Origin: Limnomonas spitsbergensis
Taxonomy: Eukaryota; Chlorophyta; Chlorophyceae; Chlamydomonadales
Reading direction: 5' to 3'
DNA: 64,000 nt
Assembly: GCA_037349105.1 (NCBI GenBank)
Contig: JAYJMM010000087.1
Location: forward strand, 1,793,501 to 1,857,500
In this document: piece by piece, positions 37,424 to 48,771 of the stretch
Layout of the letters: the number at the start of each line of letters is the position of its first letter
Position numbering within the stretch: the first letter of the stretch is position 1
The notes under the pieces: model-generated
Seen by the model: the letters and a program-made list of their open reading frames with translations, nothing else
The model's database searches: none
What the model was told of the DNA's origin: nothing
Translations under genes and position numbers: made by a program

Positions 37424-37960
37424 GGGTCTGAACCATGGGTCTGAACCAAGGGTCTGAACCATGGGTCTGAACCAAGGGTCTGAACCAAGGGTCTGAACCA
37501 AGGGTCTGAACCATGGGTCTGAACCAAGGGTCTGAACCAAGGGTCTGAACCAAGGGTCTGAACCAAGGGTCTGAACCAAGGGTCTGAACCATGGGTCTGA
37601 ACCAAGGGTCTGAACCAAGGGTCTGTACCATGGGTCTGAACCAAGGGTCTGAACCAAGGGTCTGAACCATGGGTCTGAACCAAGGGTCTGAACCAAGGGT
37701 CTGAACCAAGGGTCTGAACCAAGGGTCTGAACCATGGGTCTGAACCAAGGGTCTGAACCAAGGGTCTGTACCATGGGTCTGAACCAAGGGTCTGAACCAA
37801 GGGTCTGAACCATGGGTCTGAACCAAGGGTCTGAACCAAGGGTCTGAACCAAGGGTATGAACCATGGGTCTGAACCAAGGGTCTGAACCAAGGGTCTGAA
37901 CCAAGGGTACGAACCAAGGGTATGAACCATGGGTACGAACCATGGGTACGAACCATGGGT
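37424..37960. repeat. 13-bp minisatellite, about 41 copies (unit 1)
   Basis: GGGTCTGAACCAA and GGGTCTGAACCAT alternate irregularly with very little divergence; the last units change to GGGTACGAACC. A 13-bp unit cycles through all frames in 39 bp, giving the 13-residue minus-strand repeat WFRPLVQTLGSDP in every frame. Much lower divergence than the adjacent 15-bp array indicates recent homogenisation. Confidence 0.95.
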
Positions 37961-38104
37961 CTCCTTGTGCCATCTATCACTTGTTCGTCCACGCGTCATC
38001 TTCTTCATTATCCGAGCTCTCATGTCGGTACTTGCGTCAAACTCTCCTAGAAATTGGGAGGATAAGGGTTCGTCAGGGGGTAAGGGTTTGTCGGGGAAAC
38101 CTGA

Positions 38105-38345
38105 TTTGCATGAATACATGCAAGGGTACATGCATGCATGAATGGGTCGCATGCATGGGTACATATAAGAGGTGCACGTAAGGGCTACATGCTGACATGG
38201 TGCATGCATGAATGCAAGGGTACATGCATGCATGGGTTGCATGTAAGGGGTAGCAGAAAAGGGATGCATGCAAGGGTACAAACATGCATGGACTGCATGC
38301 ATGAAGGGAACAAGCAAGGTTACATGCAAGCAGAGTGCAAACCCT
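38105..38345. repeat. ATGCATGC-rich degenerate tract (unit 1)
   Basis: Imperfect repeats of CATGCATG, GGGTACATGCATGCATG and GGTTGCATG, many of them self-complementary. No gene. Present at 46,317-46,557 in unit 2. Confidence 0.75.
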
Positions 38346-39549
38346 AAAATGCGTGGCATGTCATGGTAAGGTATGTATGTCACCATACTGAGGAGGCTGA
38401 TGTGATTTAAATAACTCCAGGAGGTAGAAGGTTGTGGGAGCTTGGAAGAAAGAAGTTTGCATTCAAGATCATCAAGTCATCACTCATCATGTCATGACTC
38501 TCATGAGAAATAAACGTGTTGGGAACGGCCCGTACAATACGGTATTGACAAATGCATATGTCATGTGCCTGCCAGTGAGGCATATGCAGATCGTGAACAT
38601 ACGGTGGCTTGGTCGTTGAAGAGAATAGGTCCACATCTAATGATCAAAACATGAGCCCAGATTATTGGCGGTCGGGCATGCGCTTTGATGCACATATGAC
38701 AAGGCACCGTTCGTATACATGACCCGCCTCAATACATTACAACACTTAGCTTCTGAGTATGTCCACCATCCAGCGGAATGCCTGCGTTCTATCAGGGGTT
38801 TTATCAATGAGGAAAAATGTGGGACAGGCACCACACAAAAGGTTCAAACAGAGCTTGGAATTAGAGCGGCATGGTGACGATCAGGGGTGACGAAAGTTCA
38901 AATATTTTCGACTTAGTGAAAACCAGTTCGGCATGCCCTTATGCCGTACATTTTATCACCGGCATGGGCAAACGCGCAGTGGTTCGTCATGAATGGACAG
39001 CTTGGGAGCTTGCAATGAAAGCATTCGTTTTATACGCATACGCACACTTCGTCTTTCATGAAGTTTGACGAGCGCTGGTCGGTTATTGCCAGCGTCTTTG
39101 ACTTGCCATGAACGCGAAAAGCCTATACCCAGTTGCCCCCGAATTGCGCTTTTACAGCATCATGCGATTGTAGATCCCATTCGCTGACGCTAACACTGTG
39201 CTTCCTTCTTCGCTGCCGTTTCCCGATACTGGTATCTTGTCTGCCTTCGATCCAGCGATCCAATCCGACTGCCTTTTAGCATGTATCCCTTACAACTTGG
39301 TAAGTGGATTACTTGACAATATGATGGATCATGAATAGTGATCTGCTTGAGAACGAGAAAACCATGGAGCATGCCTGCCAAGGAGCATGCATGCCCTAAA
39401 AATCGTAATATGAAGCATGCCTAACGTATCGTGCATGAAGCGTACATGCTATTAAGTATGCTTGCCATGGCTTTGTGCCTGTTAACCATGCAACATGGTG
39501 GCCACAAGCGTAAGCGTACCTGACTAACTGCCATGTAACGCCAACCATG
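38346..39549. other. No gene recognised (unit 1)
   Basis: Mixed-composition spacer. One plus-strand open frame (about 38,871-39,068) looks weakly protein-like, but the 5-bp difference between units changes its C-terminus, so it is not conserved. The second half is rich in CATGC and GCATGCC words. Confidence 0.5.
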
Positions 39550-39600
39550 AGACAAGCACGCCATGACAACGCACGAACGTGTCATGTGGCGTGCTTGTCT
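39550..39600. repeat. 51-bp near-perfect palindrome (unit 1)
   Basis: AGACAAGCACGCC at 39,550 is mirrored by GGCGTGCTTGTCT at the right end, and inner ATGACA pairs with TGTCAT, leaving a small loop and one 2-base bulge. It could form a stable hairpin in DNA or RNA. An identical copy lies in unit 2. Confidence 0.85.
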
Positions 39601-39791
39601 ACCATGTAGGGTGCCTGTTTAAATGTACCTGCCCTTCAACTTGCCTGCCTGCTATACCGACGTGCCGACATTGTATGCTTACGGTTGAAAACCTCATTGC
39701 TAACAACGGCCGCCTCAACAAGGGCCCGCCTAAAAGCATGTCTTTCCTCACCGGTGCTCCCCTCGGTGACCCCCCCCTGGCCTGCCCGCAG

Positions 39792-40373
39792 CTCCAGCTG
39801 GCTGGCTGGGGCAAGCATCATGTGTCAAGGGACTGCTTCAGCTTGGAGTGGTTGTTTTCCCGGTGGAAGAGAGCTACGACCTGCTGGGACAGCTACTAGT
39901 GTTCATTGGCATCGGCCAGGTTGCAACACTTGTGGTAAGTTTTCCTCATGACCTGCACTGCCTTGCTGACCCCTACCCATGAACTGCCATCCTGCCTTAC
40001 CCTTGAACTGCCTCCTGCCCTGCCTACTGATGTCCACTACCCCAGTGCCTGACTTGCTGACCCCTTCCGTTGTTTGAAGATGGTTTCTGGGTGCCCTTCC
40101 CGCCTACCCGTATTTCATGAGCCCGTATTCCATGCATTGCTCGGCAGCCATGCTTTAAATCAAGTGTTAATTTCCCAATCGCAGGCGTGGTGCACCCCCA
40201 AAACCTGGAGCAGCTTGGTCACCTTGGGCTATGACGAGATCCAGCCCCCTCAGGGGCTGGCCCAGAAGGACATTGATGAAGTGTCAAGGGAGCTGCAAGG
40301 GGTGTTGCGCCAATGGCAGTTTTGTCTTAGGCAGATTGTTCTTGAATTTGATCAATACACGTATGACAAGTGA
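39792..40373 (+). CDS. Spliced gene, two 3' exons, unknown function (copy 1)
   Basis: Function not recognised. An open frame from the acceptor CTGCCCGCAG runs 39,792-39,934 and encodes LQLGVVVFPVEESYDLLGQL and VFIGIGQVATLV, ending in phase 0 at a perfect donor (GTAAGT at 39,935). The acceptor CCCAATCGCAG at 40,184 opens exon b, 40,185-40,373, in the same phase: AWCTPKTWSSLVTLGYDEIQ, then AQKDIDEVSRELQGVLRQW, ending FDQYTYDK and TGA. The intron is 250 bp. Upstream, another frame (about 39,676-39,765; LTVENLIANNGRLNK) also looks coding and would join in phase through a 26-bp GT-AG gap, too short for a usual intron. The true start is not found. Exon b looks alpha-helical and soluble. The repeat copy at 47,999 retains both frames and splice sites. 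Confidence 0.55.
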
Positions 40374-40564
40374 ATGCTTGATATGGTCCGACAATGGTCG
40401 CTTATTTATGATTTATTCGTTTCCTTTGCCATGCATTTCCTTGCTTGCTAGCAAGCATTCTGTCTTATATTCTGACATTATTATGGAGCACTTTCTTGAA
40501 TGAGTAGTTGATGACTGGAGGATTGAACACCTGAGGACCTCAAAGACCAAATGTCAAATACTGG

Positions 40565-41247
40565 TTTAATTATTCTACCAGCATATATTTCGTGGCCGTT
40601 GATATTGATCTAATTATTCTACCGGTATAGATCTCCTGGCCGTCAAATATTGATTTAATGTTTCAACCGGTATAGATTCCACTGCTGTCAAATATTGATT
40701 TAATTTCTATAATCTACCGGTATAGATCTCCTGGCAATTGTTTCACTGCCAATTGATTCCTCCAGCAAGCGATGAGCTAACCAGTTTATTGAAATAGCCA
40801 GCACATCATTAGTCAGCCCCACCTACATAGGGGGGTACAGCAAGCCGATCCCAATTAATACCAAAAGGAGCGCAATGAATCGGCCTAGTCTGGGCAACTC
40901 CTGGTGGACCAATCATGCTAATTGGCAGGTAAATATGGTAGCGACATTAGAGGAATCGGTAGGCCAATCTGAGCAACAAATGGTCGACCAAATGATGATA
41001 ACTGGTAGGTAAATATGGTAGCGACAGTACGGCAATCGGTAGGCCAACCAGGGCAAAAATGGTAGCCAAGGAGTATCTATTTCGGTAGGTTATGGGCCTA
41101 CCGAAATTTAAACCTACCAGAATGTAAATCGGTAGATGTCGCGTTTTCGGCCGATTTTAACCTACCAATTCACCTACCATAATCATTTTAGGGGCCTTGT
41201 CCAAATGATGCATTTGCCTTGAAACTGGTAGGTTTTCTGCCTACCAA
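40565..41247. repeat. ACCGGTATAG tandem repeat and GGTAGG/CCTACC palindromic region (unit 1)
   Basis: Four degenerate 44-50 bp repeats (TTCTACCGGTATAGATCTCC, CAAATATTGATTTAAT) cover 40,565-40,735. An 80-bp repeat with GGTAAATATGGTAGCGACA starts at 40,928 and 41,008. An 11-bp stem hairpin (ATTTCGGTAGG / CCTACCGAAAT) lies at 41,079-41,107, and a 7-bp stem (TGGTAGG / CCTACCA) at about 41,226-41,247, just before the duplication junction. Confidence 0.8.
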
Positions 41248-41270
41248 AACAGGGGGTTTGAGTAGTAGTG

Positions 41271-41794
41271 CCTACCGCCCCTCCTCTCACCCCCCCACCC
41301 GCCCCTCGACTCGCCCTCGATCCGCAACCGCTGCCCCGAGCCAGGTTTCACCTAGGGGCAGGAAGCGGTCCTCACCATGCACGCCGGCAGACGACTATAT
41401 TGTCGCCCTCAAGGCGCGGAAGGTGACCTTTTAGGTCAACCAGAGGCCTGTCCTGGCCCAGCTGCCGGGCCACGAGGTTTCCACCGGCGAGTGGTACCCC
41501 ATCCGGCGGTTGCGCCGCTGCATGGCTGTGGCCCAGGGCATCAGCCCGACTGCCACGTGCCATGACTGCGGCAACGCCACCATCTCCAAGGGTGGCGCCG
41601 AGGCCATTAAGGTCGTCATTCCGCCTCGTCGCCCCTTGGAGAAGGGCGGCTACAACATGGTGGCCAAGTTCCGTTGTGCCGAGTGTTCTGTGGATGAGGC
41701 GCCCGATGTTGCAGCCTTGAGGATTGAGCTGAGGGACGCGGGGGTATACCCTTCCTTTATTAACGGTATTCTGGAGCGCATGGGCCACGTGTGA
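41271..41794 (+). pseudogene. Zinc-ribbon-like exon, copy 2, with a nonsense mutation
   Basis: Copy of the module at 33,059-33,583 lacking the acidic upstream half, because the duplication starts inside the exon. Where copies 1 and 3 read ACCTTTCAGGTC (Thr-Phe-Gln-Val), this copy reads ACCTTTTAGGTC, so the Gln codon is a TAG stop at about 41,432. The rest of the frame, including both CxxC pairs, is still intact after the stop. It is most simply a truncated, stop-carrying duplicate. Confidence 0.7.
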
Positions 41795-42799
41795 GTAAGT
41801 AGATGAGCTGGCTTTGCAGGATCAAACAAATTGAGGCTGAGTTCCCCTAGCTTTGCAAATTTCAAGTACCATTTGGGCGGACTTGTGGGGTGACCCCTTC
41901 GATAAGCTGTTGTTAGGCTGCTAGGCCCATACAATTTTGAGAGGCCCAATTTGCCTTTTATATTGCAGTGACTGACATAATGCGCATCTCGGAGCGTTGT
42001 GGCAGCTGTCGGTTGGTACGGCAGTGGCTTTGCTGCGGTGCCCTTTGCTTGGCCTCAGTTTATGTGCACTATGACACAAGGTTGTTGGTTGTTCAAACTG
42101 ATGTAACAAGTAAATTCAAAACCTAGGGCTGGACAATAGGGCCACAATTCAATGCCTTCAGAGCCCATTCCTAATTCCTTCAGTTTATGCCCATTGCTTT
42201 GGGCCCACTGGCCTGAGCTTATGACGGCTGTTCAGCCCGATGTCTCTGATTAAATTCAAAACCTACGGCTGGACCATAGGGCCACAGCTCAATGCCTTCA
42301 GAGCCCATTCCTAATTCCTATAGCCTATGTCCATGCTTCGGGCCCACTGTGACCTAAGCGTGCCTAACGTTCCAGAAATATAGCAGTTTCCTAGATTAAA
42401 ATAGCAGTTTCACAGATTCTGCAAGGCAGCCAAAGCCAAGCCAAAGGGGTATTGGCTGTTCAATGATTTCAAACAGTGATTGCAAACAGCCTGAAGTAGA
42501 GGTACCGGCAGCAACAATGCAGCCGCACCGGTAGTGACAGTGTTTGCACACACCCTGAAGTAGCGGTACCGGCAGTTGCTACGCTAGCGACAGTGATTGC
42601 ACACAGCATGAAGCAGTGGTAATTGTTCAACCATACCCTAACAATACAAGACTAACGTAATTGTTAAACCGTAAATAAACACTAGAAGGTGAACATAATT
42701 AATCAATACGGTTCTAATACCAGAAAATGAACTCCAGAAAATCATGATAACAACTACCGGGGTAATCTCAGAGTGGCTAACTTTCCAGAAGCAACAGTT

Positions 42800-44136
42800 T
42801 CACAGATCATGCAGGGCAGCCAAGGCTGCAAGCTTTGGAGTGAAAAAGCTGTTGCTAGAGCTGCTCTGCACTCTCTTGGGTGCACGAACATTCACTGGGG
42901 CTTCTCCAGCTGGTTGAATCCCGGCTGGTCTGTATTGCAGGGCTGTGTGCTGTTGCAATGCGATAGCAGCAGCAAACATTAGTTGCTGTTGCTGCTGCAT
43001 CTGTTGCTGCATTTGTTGATGCATCTGCTGCTGCACATATGCATGCTGGCGGTGGGTGTTAGCTAGACACAGAGCCGGGGCTGGGCAGTGCACTGGGCAG
43101 TACTGACACACTTGCCTCACAGCTAATTTGGTGCGGCATGTTACTGCAAGACAAAAGAGATTGTCGCCTCGCCGTGTCACACCATAGCGAGTCATCTCCG
43201 GACGACTAGCAGGGGGAGATGACGCACTGGCCGGGATGTGGCCGATTGCCGGAGAAGCAAGAAAGACCGGGGAAGTAGTGGACATGGGAGGCAATCCCAG
43301 AGCAGGTATGGGCACCAGGGTTGGGGCGACATGGCCTCTTACTTGCAAATGCAGAGCCTGCCGGACAACAGCCCGGACCTCATCCTCCTTAGCTTGCTGC
43401 TCAACAGCTGCCCCCACAAAAACATCAAGAGTGTGTTCCCAAGATTGCTGATTCTTCAGCATCGCATCCTCTGCCCGCTTGTCTCTCGTCGCATGGCTCC
43501 TATGTTTGGTAGTGATGCACAAGTGAGGAGTGAGTAAGTAAATACCTTAAAAAGCCGAGGAATACAGCAGGCTCTCACAGATTTCATGTTGAAGGACGGT
43601 CAAATGGTCAAGTGGTCAAGCAGTGAAAAATTCATATGGTACCTGCTGTTATGGATCCATGCAGACAAGAGGCCCTTGTCCCGTACAAGGCTCTCTCCGC
43701 AGTACAGGGCCAAGCCCACCGGCTGGCCTTTGTGGTCAGTGTAAACATGCTTCATCGTGAAGTTTGTGCCTTCACACTTTCCGGTTGTGACGTTTGTCGT
43801 GGCTGTCACAGGAATTTCAGCAGTGGTGCCGGTGAAATTGTTGCACAGCTCGCCATGGAACCCGTGAAGGATGGGTAGAGACATGGGGGCATGCATGCCG
43901 GCCGCTGCCGCAACCTTCGCTGCTCCAGGGCAAAAACGCGGATTGACAACAAGGATGCCTGCCAGCACTAACTCCTCCTCTGCCACCTCAGCCTCAACAA
44001 ACCAGGCTGACATGTCGTGTCGAGGGCCGTTTTCTTCTTGTTGCTCCTCCTCCGGGTCAGCCTCCGGGTCGGGGCATGCCATCTCCTCCAACTCCTCCAT
44101 CGTCTTGACATCATCATCATAGATGCGCAACTTCAT
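42800..44136 (-). CDS. Two-exon 397-aa Cys/His and poly-Gln protein, copy 2
   Basis: Copy of 34,588-35,924 at an offset of 8,212. Exon 1 is 44,136-43,643, the intron 43,642-43,500 and exon 2 43,499-42,800, with the same splice sites and frame. Seen differences are conservative in number: VCQYCP for VCQYCL in the cysteine cluster, one Gln to His in the poly-Gln tract (QQQMHQQMQQQ), QQHTAL for QQPTAL, and TPKLAAL for TPELAAL near the end. No stop or frameshift. These features are shared with copy 3, so copies 2 and 3 are closest relatives here. Confidence 0.6.
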
Positions 44137-44163
44137 AGAGGGGGGAGGAAAATCAACATAATA

Positions 44164-44671
44164 AGTGATGAACTTGATTTTGGCCCCAGATCACCCCATT
44201 TTGCCCCAAGCCGGCACGCTCAAAGCCCGCTTAAAGGGCAGGCACGCAGCAGGTGGTCCAAGAAAAGTCAGATTTCAACAGGAGAACAAAATATTATGCA
44301 TCGTGATAGGCAGCTAGGACTATCCTGCAAATCGTGATAAATTCTGACAAACTCAATTTGGGCCCCAGATCACCCCATTTTGCCCCCGCTTTCAGCGCAG
44401 GCAAGCAGCAGGTGGTCCAAGAAAAGTCAGATTTCAACAGGAGAACAAAATATTATGCATCAACATAGGCAGCTAGGACTATCCTGCAAATCGTGATAAA
44501 TTCTGACAAACTCAATTTGGGCCGCAGATCACCCCATTTTGCCCCAAGCCGGCACGCTCAAAGCCCGCTTTAAGGGCAGGCACGCAGCAGGTGGTCCAAG
44601 AAAAGTCGGATTTCAACAGGAGAACAAAATATTATGCATCAGCATAGGCAGCTAGGACTATCCTGCAAATC
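44164..44671. repeat. 179-bp satellite, three units (unit 2)
   Basis: Same three-unit structure as 35,952-36,459, including the short 159-bp middle unit. The unit boundaries and the junction with the 15-bp minisatellite are conserved. Confidence 0.9.
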
Positions 44672-44677
44672 GTGATA

Positions 44678-46172
44678 AAGTAGGAGCATGAGCGGTAGGA
44701 GCATGAGTGGCAAGACATCAGGGGTAGGAGCGTGAGCGTCATGAACGGTAGGAGTAGAAGCGGTAAGAGCAGAAGCAGGGGCAGCAGGAGCATGAACGGT
44801 ATGAGGTGGAGCGGTAGGAGCATGAGCGGTAGGAGCATGAGCGGTAAGAGCAAGGGCTGGAGGAGCAGGAACATGAGTATGTGGTAGGAGCAGGAGCAGT
44901 TTGAGTAGGAACGGTAAGAACATGAATGGTAACGGCGGTAAAAGCAGGTGCGGGAGGAGCGGGAACGGTAGGAGCATGAGCGGTAGGTGCATGAGCGGTA
45001 AGATCAAGGGTTGGAAGAGTAGGAGCGGCATGAGAAGGAACGACATGAGCATGGTGGTAGAGGCAGAAGCATGAGCGGCATGAGCATACGTGGTAGGAGC
45101 ATGAGCGGTAGAAGTATGAGCGGTATGAGCTTGAGTACTAGGAGATGTAGGGATGGGAGCGGTATGAGAAGGAACGGTAGGAGTAGGAACGGTAAGAGCA
45201 AGAGCGGTAAAAGCAAGAGCGGGAGGAGCATGAGCGGTATGAGCATGAGCGGTATGAGCATGAAAAGGGAGGAGCAAGATCAGAAAGAGCAGGATCGGTA
45301 GGAGTAAGAGCGGGAAGAGCAGAAGTTGTAGGAGAAGGAACGGTAAGAGCGAGAGCGGGAGAAGCATGAACGGAAGTAGACTGAGCGGCAGGAGCTGGAG
45401 CGGCAAGAGCATCAGCGGTAAGAGCATGAGAGGGAGGAGCAGTAAGAGTGGGAGCGGTATAAGTTGGAGCGGTAGTAGGAGGTGCAGGAGCGGGAGAAGG
45501 AATAGTAGGAATATGAGTGGTATATGCATAAGCGGTAGGAGCAAGAGCATGAGCGGTATGAACAAAAGCGGTAAGAGTAGAAGCGGCAGAGGCAGGTGCG
45601 GTCGGAGCATGAGTGGTAGGACATCAGGAGTAGGAGGGTCTGAACCATGGGTCTGAACCAAGGGTCTGAACCATGGGTCTGAACCAAGGGTCTGAACCAA
45701 GGGTCTGAACCAAGGGTCTGAACCATGGGTCTGAACCAAGGGTCTGAACCAAGGGTCTGAACCAAGGGTCTGAACCAAGGGTCTGAACCAAGGGTCTGAA
45801 CCATGGGTCTGAACCAAGGGTCTGAACCAAGGGTCTGTACCATGGGTCTGAACCAAGGGTCTGAACCAAGGGTCTGAACCATGGGTCTGAACCAAGGGTC
45901 TGAACCAAGGGTCTGAACCAAGGGTCTGAACCAAGGGTCTGAACCATGGGTCTGAACCAAGGGTCTGAACCAAGGGTCTGTACCATGGGTCTGAACCAAG
46001 GGTCTGAACCAAGGGTCTGAACCATGGGTCTGAACCAAGGGTCTGAACCAAGGGTCTGAACCAAGGGTATGAACCATGGGTCTGAACCAAGGGTCTGAAC
46101 CAAGGGTCTGAACCAAGGGTACGAACCAAGGGTATGAACCATGGGTACGAACCATGGGTACGAACCATGGGT
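44678..46172. repeat. 15-bp and 13-bp minisatellites (unit 2)
   Basis: Copy of 36,466-37,960, with the 15-bp array to about 45,635 and the 13-bp array after it. The lengths equal those in unit 1, although minisatellites normally change copy number fast. This points to a very recent 8.2-kb duplication or to an assembly effect. Confidence 0.93.
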
Positions 46173-46316
46173 CTCCTTGTGCCATCTATCACTTGTTCGT
46201 CCACGCGTCATCTTCTTCATTATCCGAGCTCTCATGTCGGTACTTGCGTCAAACTCTCCTAGAAATTGGGAGGATAAGGGTTCGTCAGGGGGTAAGGGTT
46301 TGTCGGGGAAACCTGA

Positions 46317-47756
46317 TTTGCATGAATACATGCAAGGGTACATGCATGCATGAATGGGTCGCATGCATGGGTACATATAAGAGGTGCACGTAAGGGCTAC
46401 ATGCTGACATGGTGCATGCATGAATGCAAGGGTACATGCATGCATGGGTTGCATGTAAGGGGTAGCAGAAAAGGGATGCATGCAAGGGTACAAACATGCA
46501 TGGACTGCATGCATGAAGGGAACAAGCAAGGTTACATGCAAGCAGAGTGCAAACCCTAAAATGCGTGGCATGTCATGGTAAGGTATGTATGTCACCATAC
46601 TGAGGAGGCTGATGTGATTTAAATAACTCCAGGAGGTAGAAGGTTGTGGGAGCTTGGAAGAAAGAAGTTTGCATTCAAGATCATCAAGTCATCACTCATC
46701 ATGTCATGACTCTCATGAGAAATAAACGTGTTGGGAACGGCCCGTACAATACGGTATTGACAAATGCATATGTCATGTGCCTGCCAGTGAGGCATATGCA
46801 GATCGTGAACATACGGTGGCTTGGTCGTTGAAGAGAATAGGTCCACATCTAATGATCAAAACATGAGCCCAGATTATTGGCGGTCGGGCATGCGCTTTGA
46901 TGCACATATGACAAGGCACCGTTCGTATACATGACCCGCCTCAATACATTACAACACTTAGCTTCTGAGTATGTCCACCATCCAGCGGAATGCCTGCGTT
47001 CTATCAGGGGTTTTATCAATGAGGAAAAATGTGGGACAGGCACCACACAAAAGGTTCAAACAGAGCTTGGAATTAGAGCGGCATGGTGACGATCAGGGGT
47101 GACGAAAGTTCAAATATTTTCGACTTAGTGAAAACCAGTTCGGCATGCCCTTATGCCGTACATTTTATCACCGGCATGGGCAAACGCGCAGTGGTTCGTC
47201 ATGAATGGACAGCTTGGGAGCTTGCAATGATTCGTTTTATACGCATACGCACACTTCGTCTTTCATGAAGTTTGACGAGCGCTGGTCGGTTATTGCCAGC
47301 GTCTTTGACTTGCCATGAACGCGAAAAGCCTATACCCAGTTGCCCCCGAATTGCGCTTTTACAGCATCATGCGATTGTAGATCCCATTCGCTGACGCTAA
47401 CACTGTGCTTCCTTCTTCGCTGCCGTTTCCCGATACTGGTATCTTGTCTGCCTTCGATCCAGCGATCCAATCCGACTGCCTTTTAGCATGTATCCCTTAC
47501 AACTTGGTAAGTGGATTACTTGACAATATGATGGATCATGAATAGTGATCTGCTTGAGAACGAGAAAACCATGGAGCATGCCTGCCAAGGAGCATGCATG
47601 CCCTAAAAATCGTAATATGAAGCATGCCTAACGTATCGTGCATGAAGCGTACATGCTATTAAGTATGCTTGCCATGGCTTTGTGCCTGTTAACCATGCAA
47701 CATGGTGGCCACAAGCGTAAGCGTACCTGACTAACTGCCATGTAACGCCAACCATG
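46317..47756. other. ATGCATGC-rich tract and spacer (unit 2)
   Basis: Copy of 38,105-39,549 with the 5-bp deletion near 47,229. No gene recognised. Confidence 0.6.
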
Positions 47757-47807
47757 AGACAAGCACGCCATGACAACGCACGAACGTGTCATGTGGCGTG
47801 CTTGTCT
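47757..47807. repeat. 51-bp near-perfect palindrome (unit 2)
   Basis: Identical copy of 39,550-39,600, with the same arms AGACAAGCACGCC and GGCGTGCTTGTCT. Confidence 0.85.
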
Positions 47808-47998
47808 ACCATGTAGGGTGCCTGTTTAAATGTACCTGCCCTTCAACTTGCCTGCCTGCTATACCGACGTGCCGACATTGTATGCTTACGGTTGAAAACC
47901 TCATTGCTAACAACGGCCGCCTCAACAAGGGCCCGCCTAAAAGCATGTCTTTCCTCACCGGTGCTCCCCTCGGTGACCCCCCCCTGGCCTGCCCGCAG

Positions 47999-48580
47999 CT
48001 CCAGCTGGCTGGCTGGGGCAAGCATCATGTGTCAAGGGACTGCTTCAGCTTGGAGTGGTTGTTTTCCCGGTGGAAGAGAGCTACGACCTGCCGGGACAGC
48101 TACTAGTGTTCATTGGCATCGGCCAGGTTGCAACACTTGTGGTAAGTTTTCCTCATGACCTGCACTGCCTTGCTGACCCCTACCCATGAACTGCCATCCT
48201 GCCTTACCCTTGAACTGCCTCCTGCCCTGCCTACTGATGTCCACTACCCCAGTGCCTGACTTGCTGACCCCTTCCGTTGTTTGAAGATGGTTTCTGGGTG
48301 CCCTTCCCGCCTACCCGTATTTCATGAGCCCGTATTCCATGCATTGCTCGGCAGCCATGCTTTAAATCAAGTGTTAATTTCCCAATCGCAGGCGTGGTGC
48401 ACCCCCAAAACCTGGAGCAGCTTGGTCACCTTGGGCTATGACGAGATCCAGCCCCCTCAGGGGCTGGCCCAGAAGGACATTGATGAAGTGTCAAGGGAGC
48501 TGCAAGGGGTGTTGCGCCAATGGCAGTTTTGTCTTAGGCAGATTGTTCTTGAATTTGATCAATACACGTATGACAAGTGA
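47999..48580 (+). CDS. Spliced gene, two 3' exons, unknown function (copy 2)
   Basis: Copy of 39,792-40,373. Exon a is 47,999-48,141 and exon b 48,392-48,580; the GTAAGT donor and ATCGCAG acceptor are unchanged. One substitution turns the second Leu of YDLLGQ into Pro. Frame and stop are kept. Unit 3 ends before this gene, so only two copies exist in the window. Confidence 0.52.
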
Positions 48581-48771
48581 ATGCTTGATATGGTCCGACA
48601 ATGGTCACTTATTTATGATTTATTCGTTTCCTTTGCCATGCATTTCCTTGCTTGCTAGCAAGCATTCTGTCTTATATTCTGACATTATTATGGAGCACTT
48701 TCTTGAATGAGTAGTTGATGACTGGAGGATTGAACACCTGAGGACCTCAAAGACCAAATGTCAAATACTGG

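Larger units (their letters stand above)
33059..41270. repeat. 8.2-kb segmental tandem duplication, unit 1
   Basis: Unit 1 is 8,212 bp and is followed directly by a near-identical unit 2. In order it carries the zinc-ribbon-like exon (+), a 140-bp direct repeat, the 397-aa gene (-), a 179-bp satellite, 15-bp and 13-bp minisatellites, an ATGCATGC-rich tract, a 51-bp palindrome, a spliced gene (+) and a GGTAGG/CCTACC palindromic region. It begins at TGCCTACCGCCCCTCCTC inside the coding exon. It differs from unit 2 by a 5-bp block (AAAGC, 39,018-39,022) and scattered substitutions. Confidence 0.95.

Noticed and set aside
36427..37992. 521-codon minus-strand open frame, plus overlapping 257- and 324-codon frames
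   Set aside because: Built from 15-bp and 13-bp minisatellites; open frames occur in several registers at once.
38871..39068. 65-codon open frame in unit 1
   Set aside because: A 5-bp deletion in unit 2 changes its C-terminus, so the frame is not conserved between near-identical copies.
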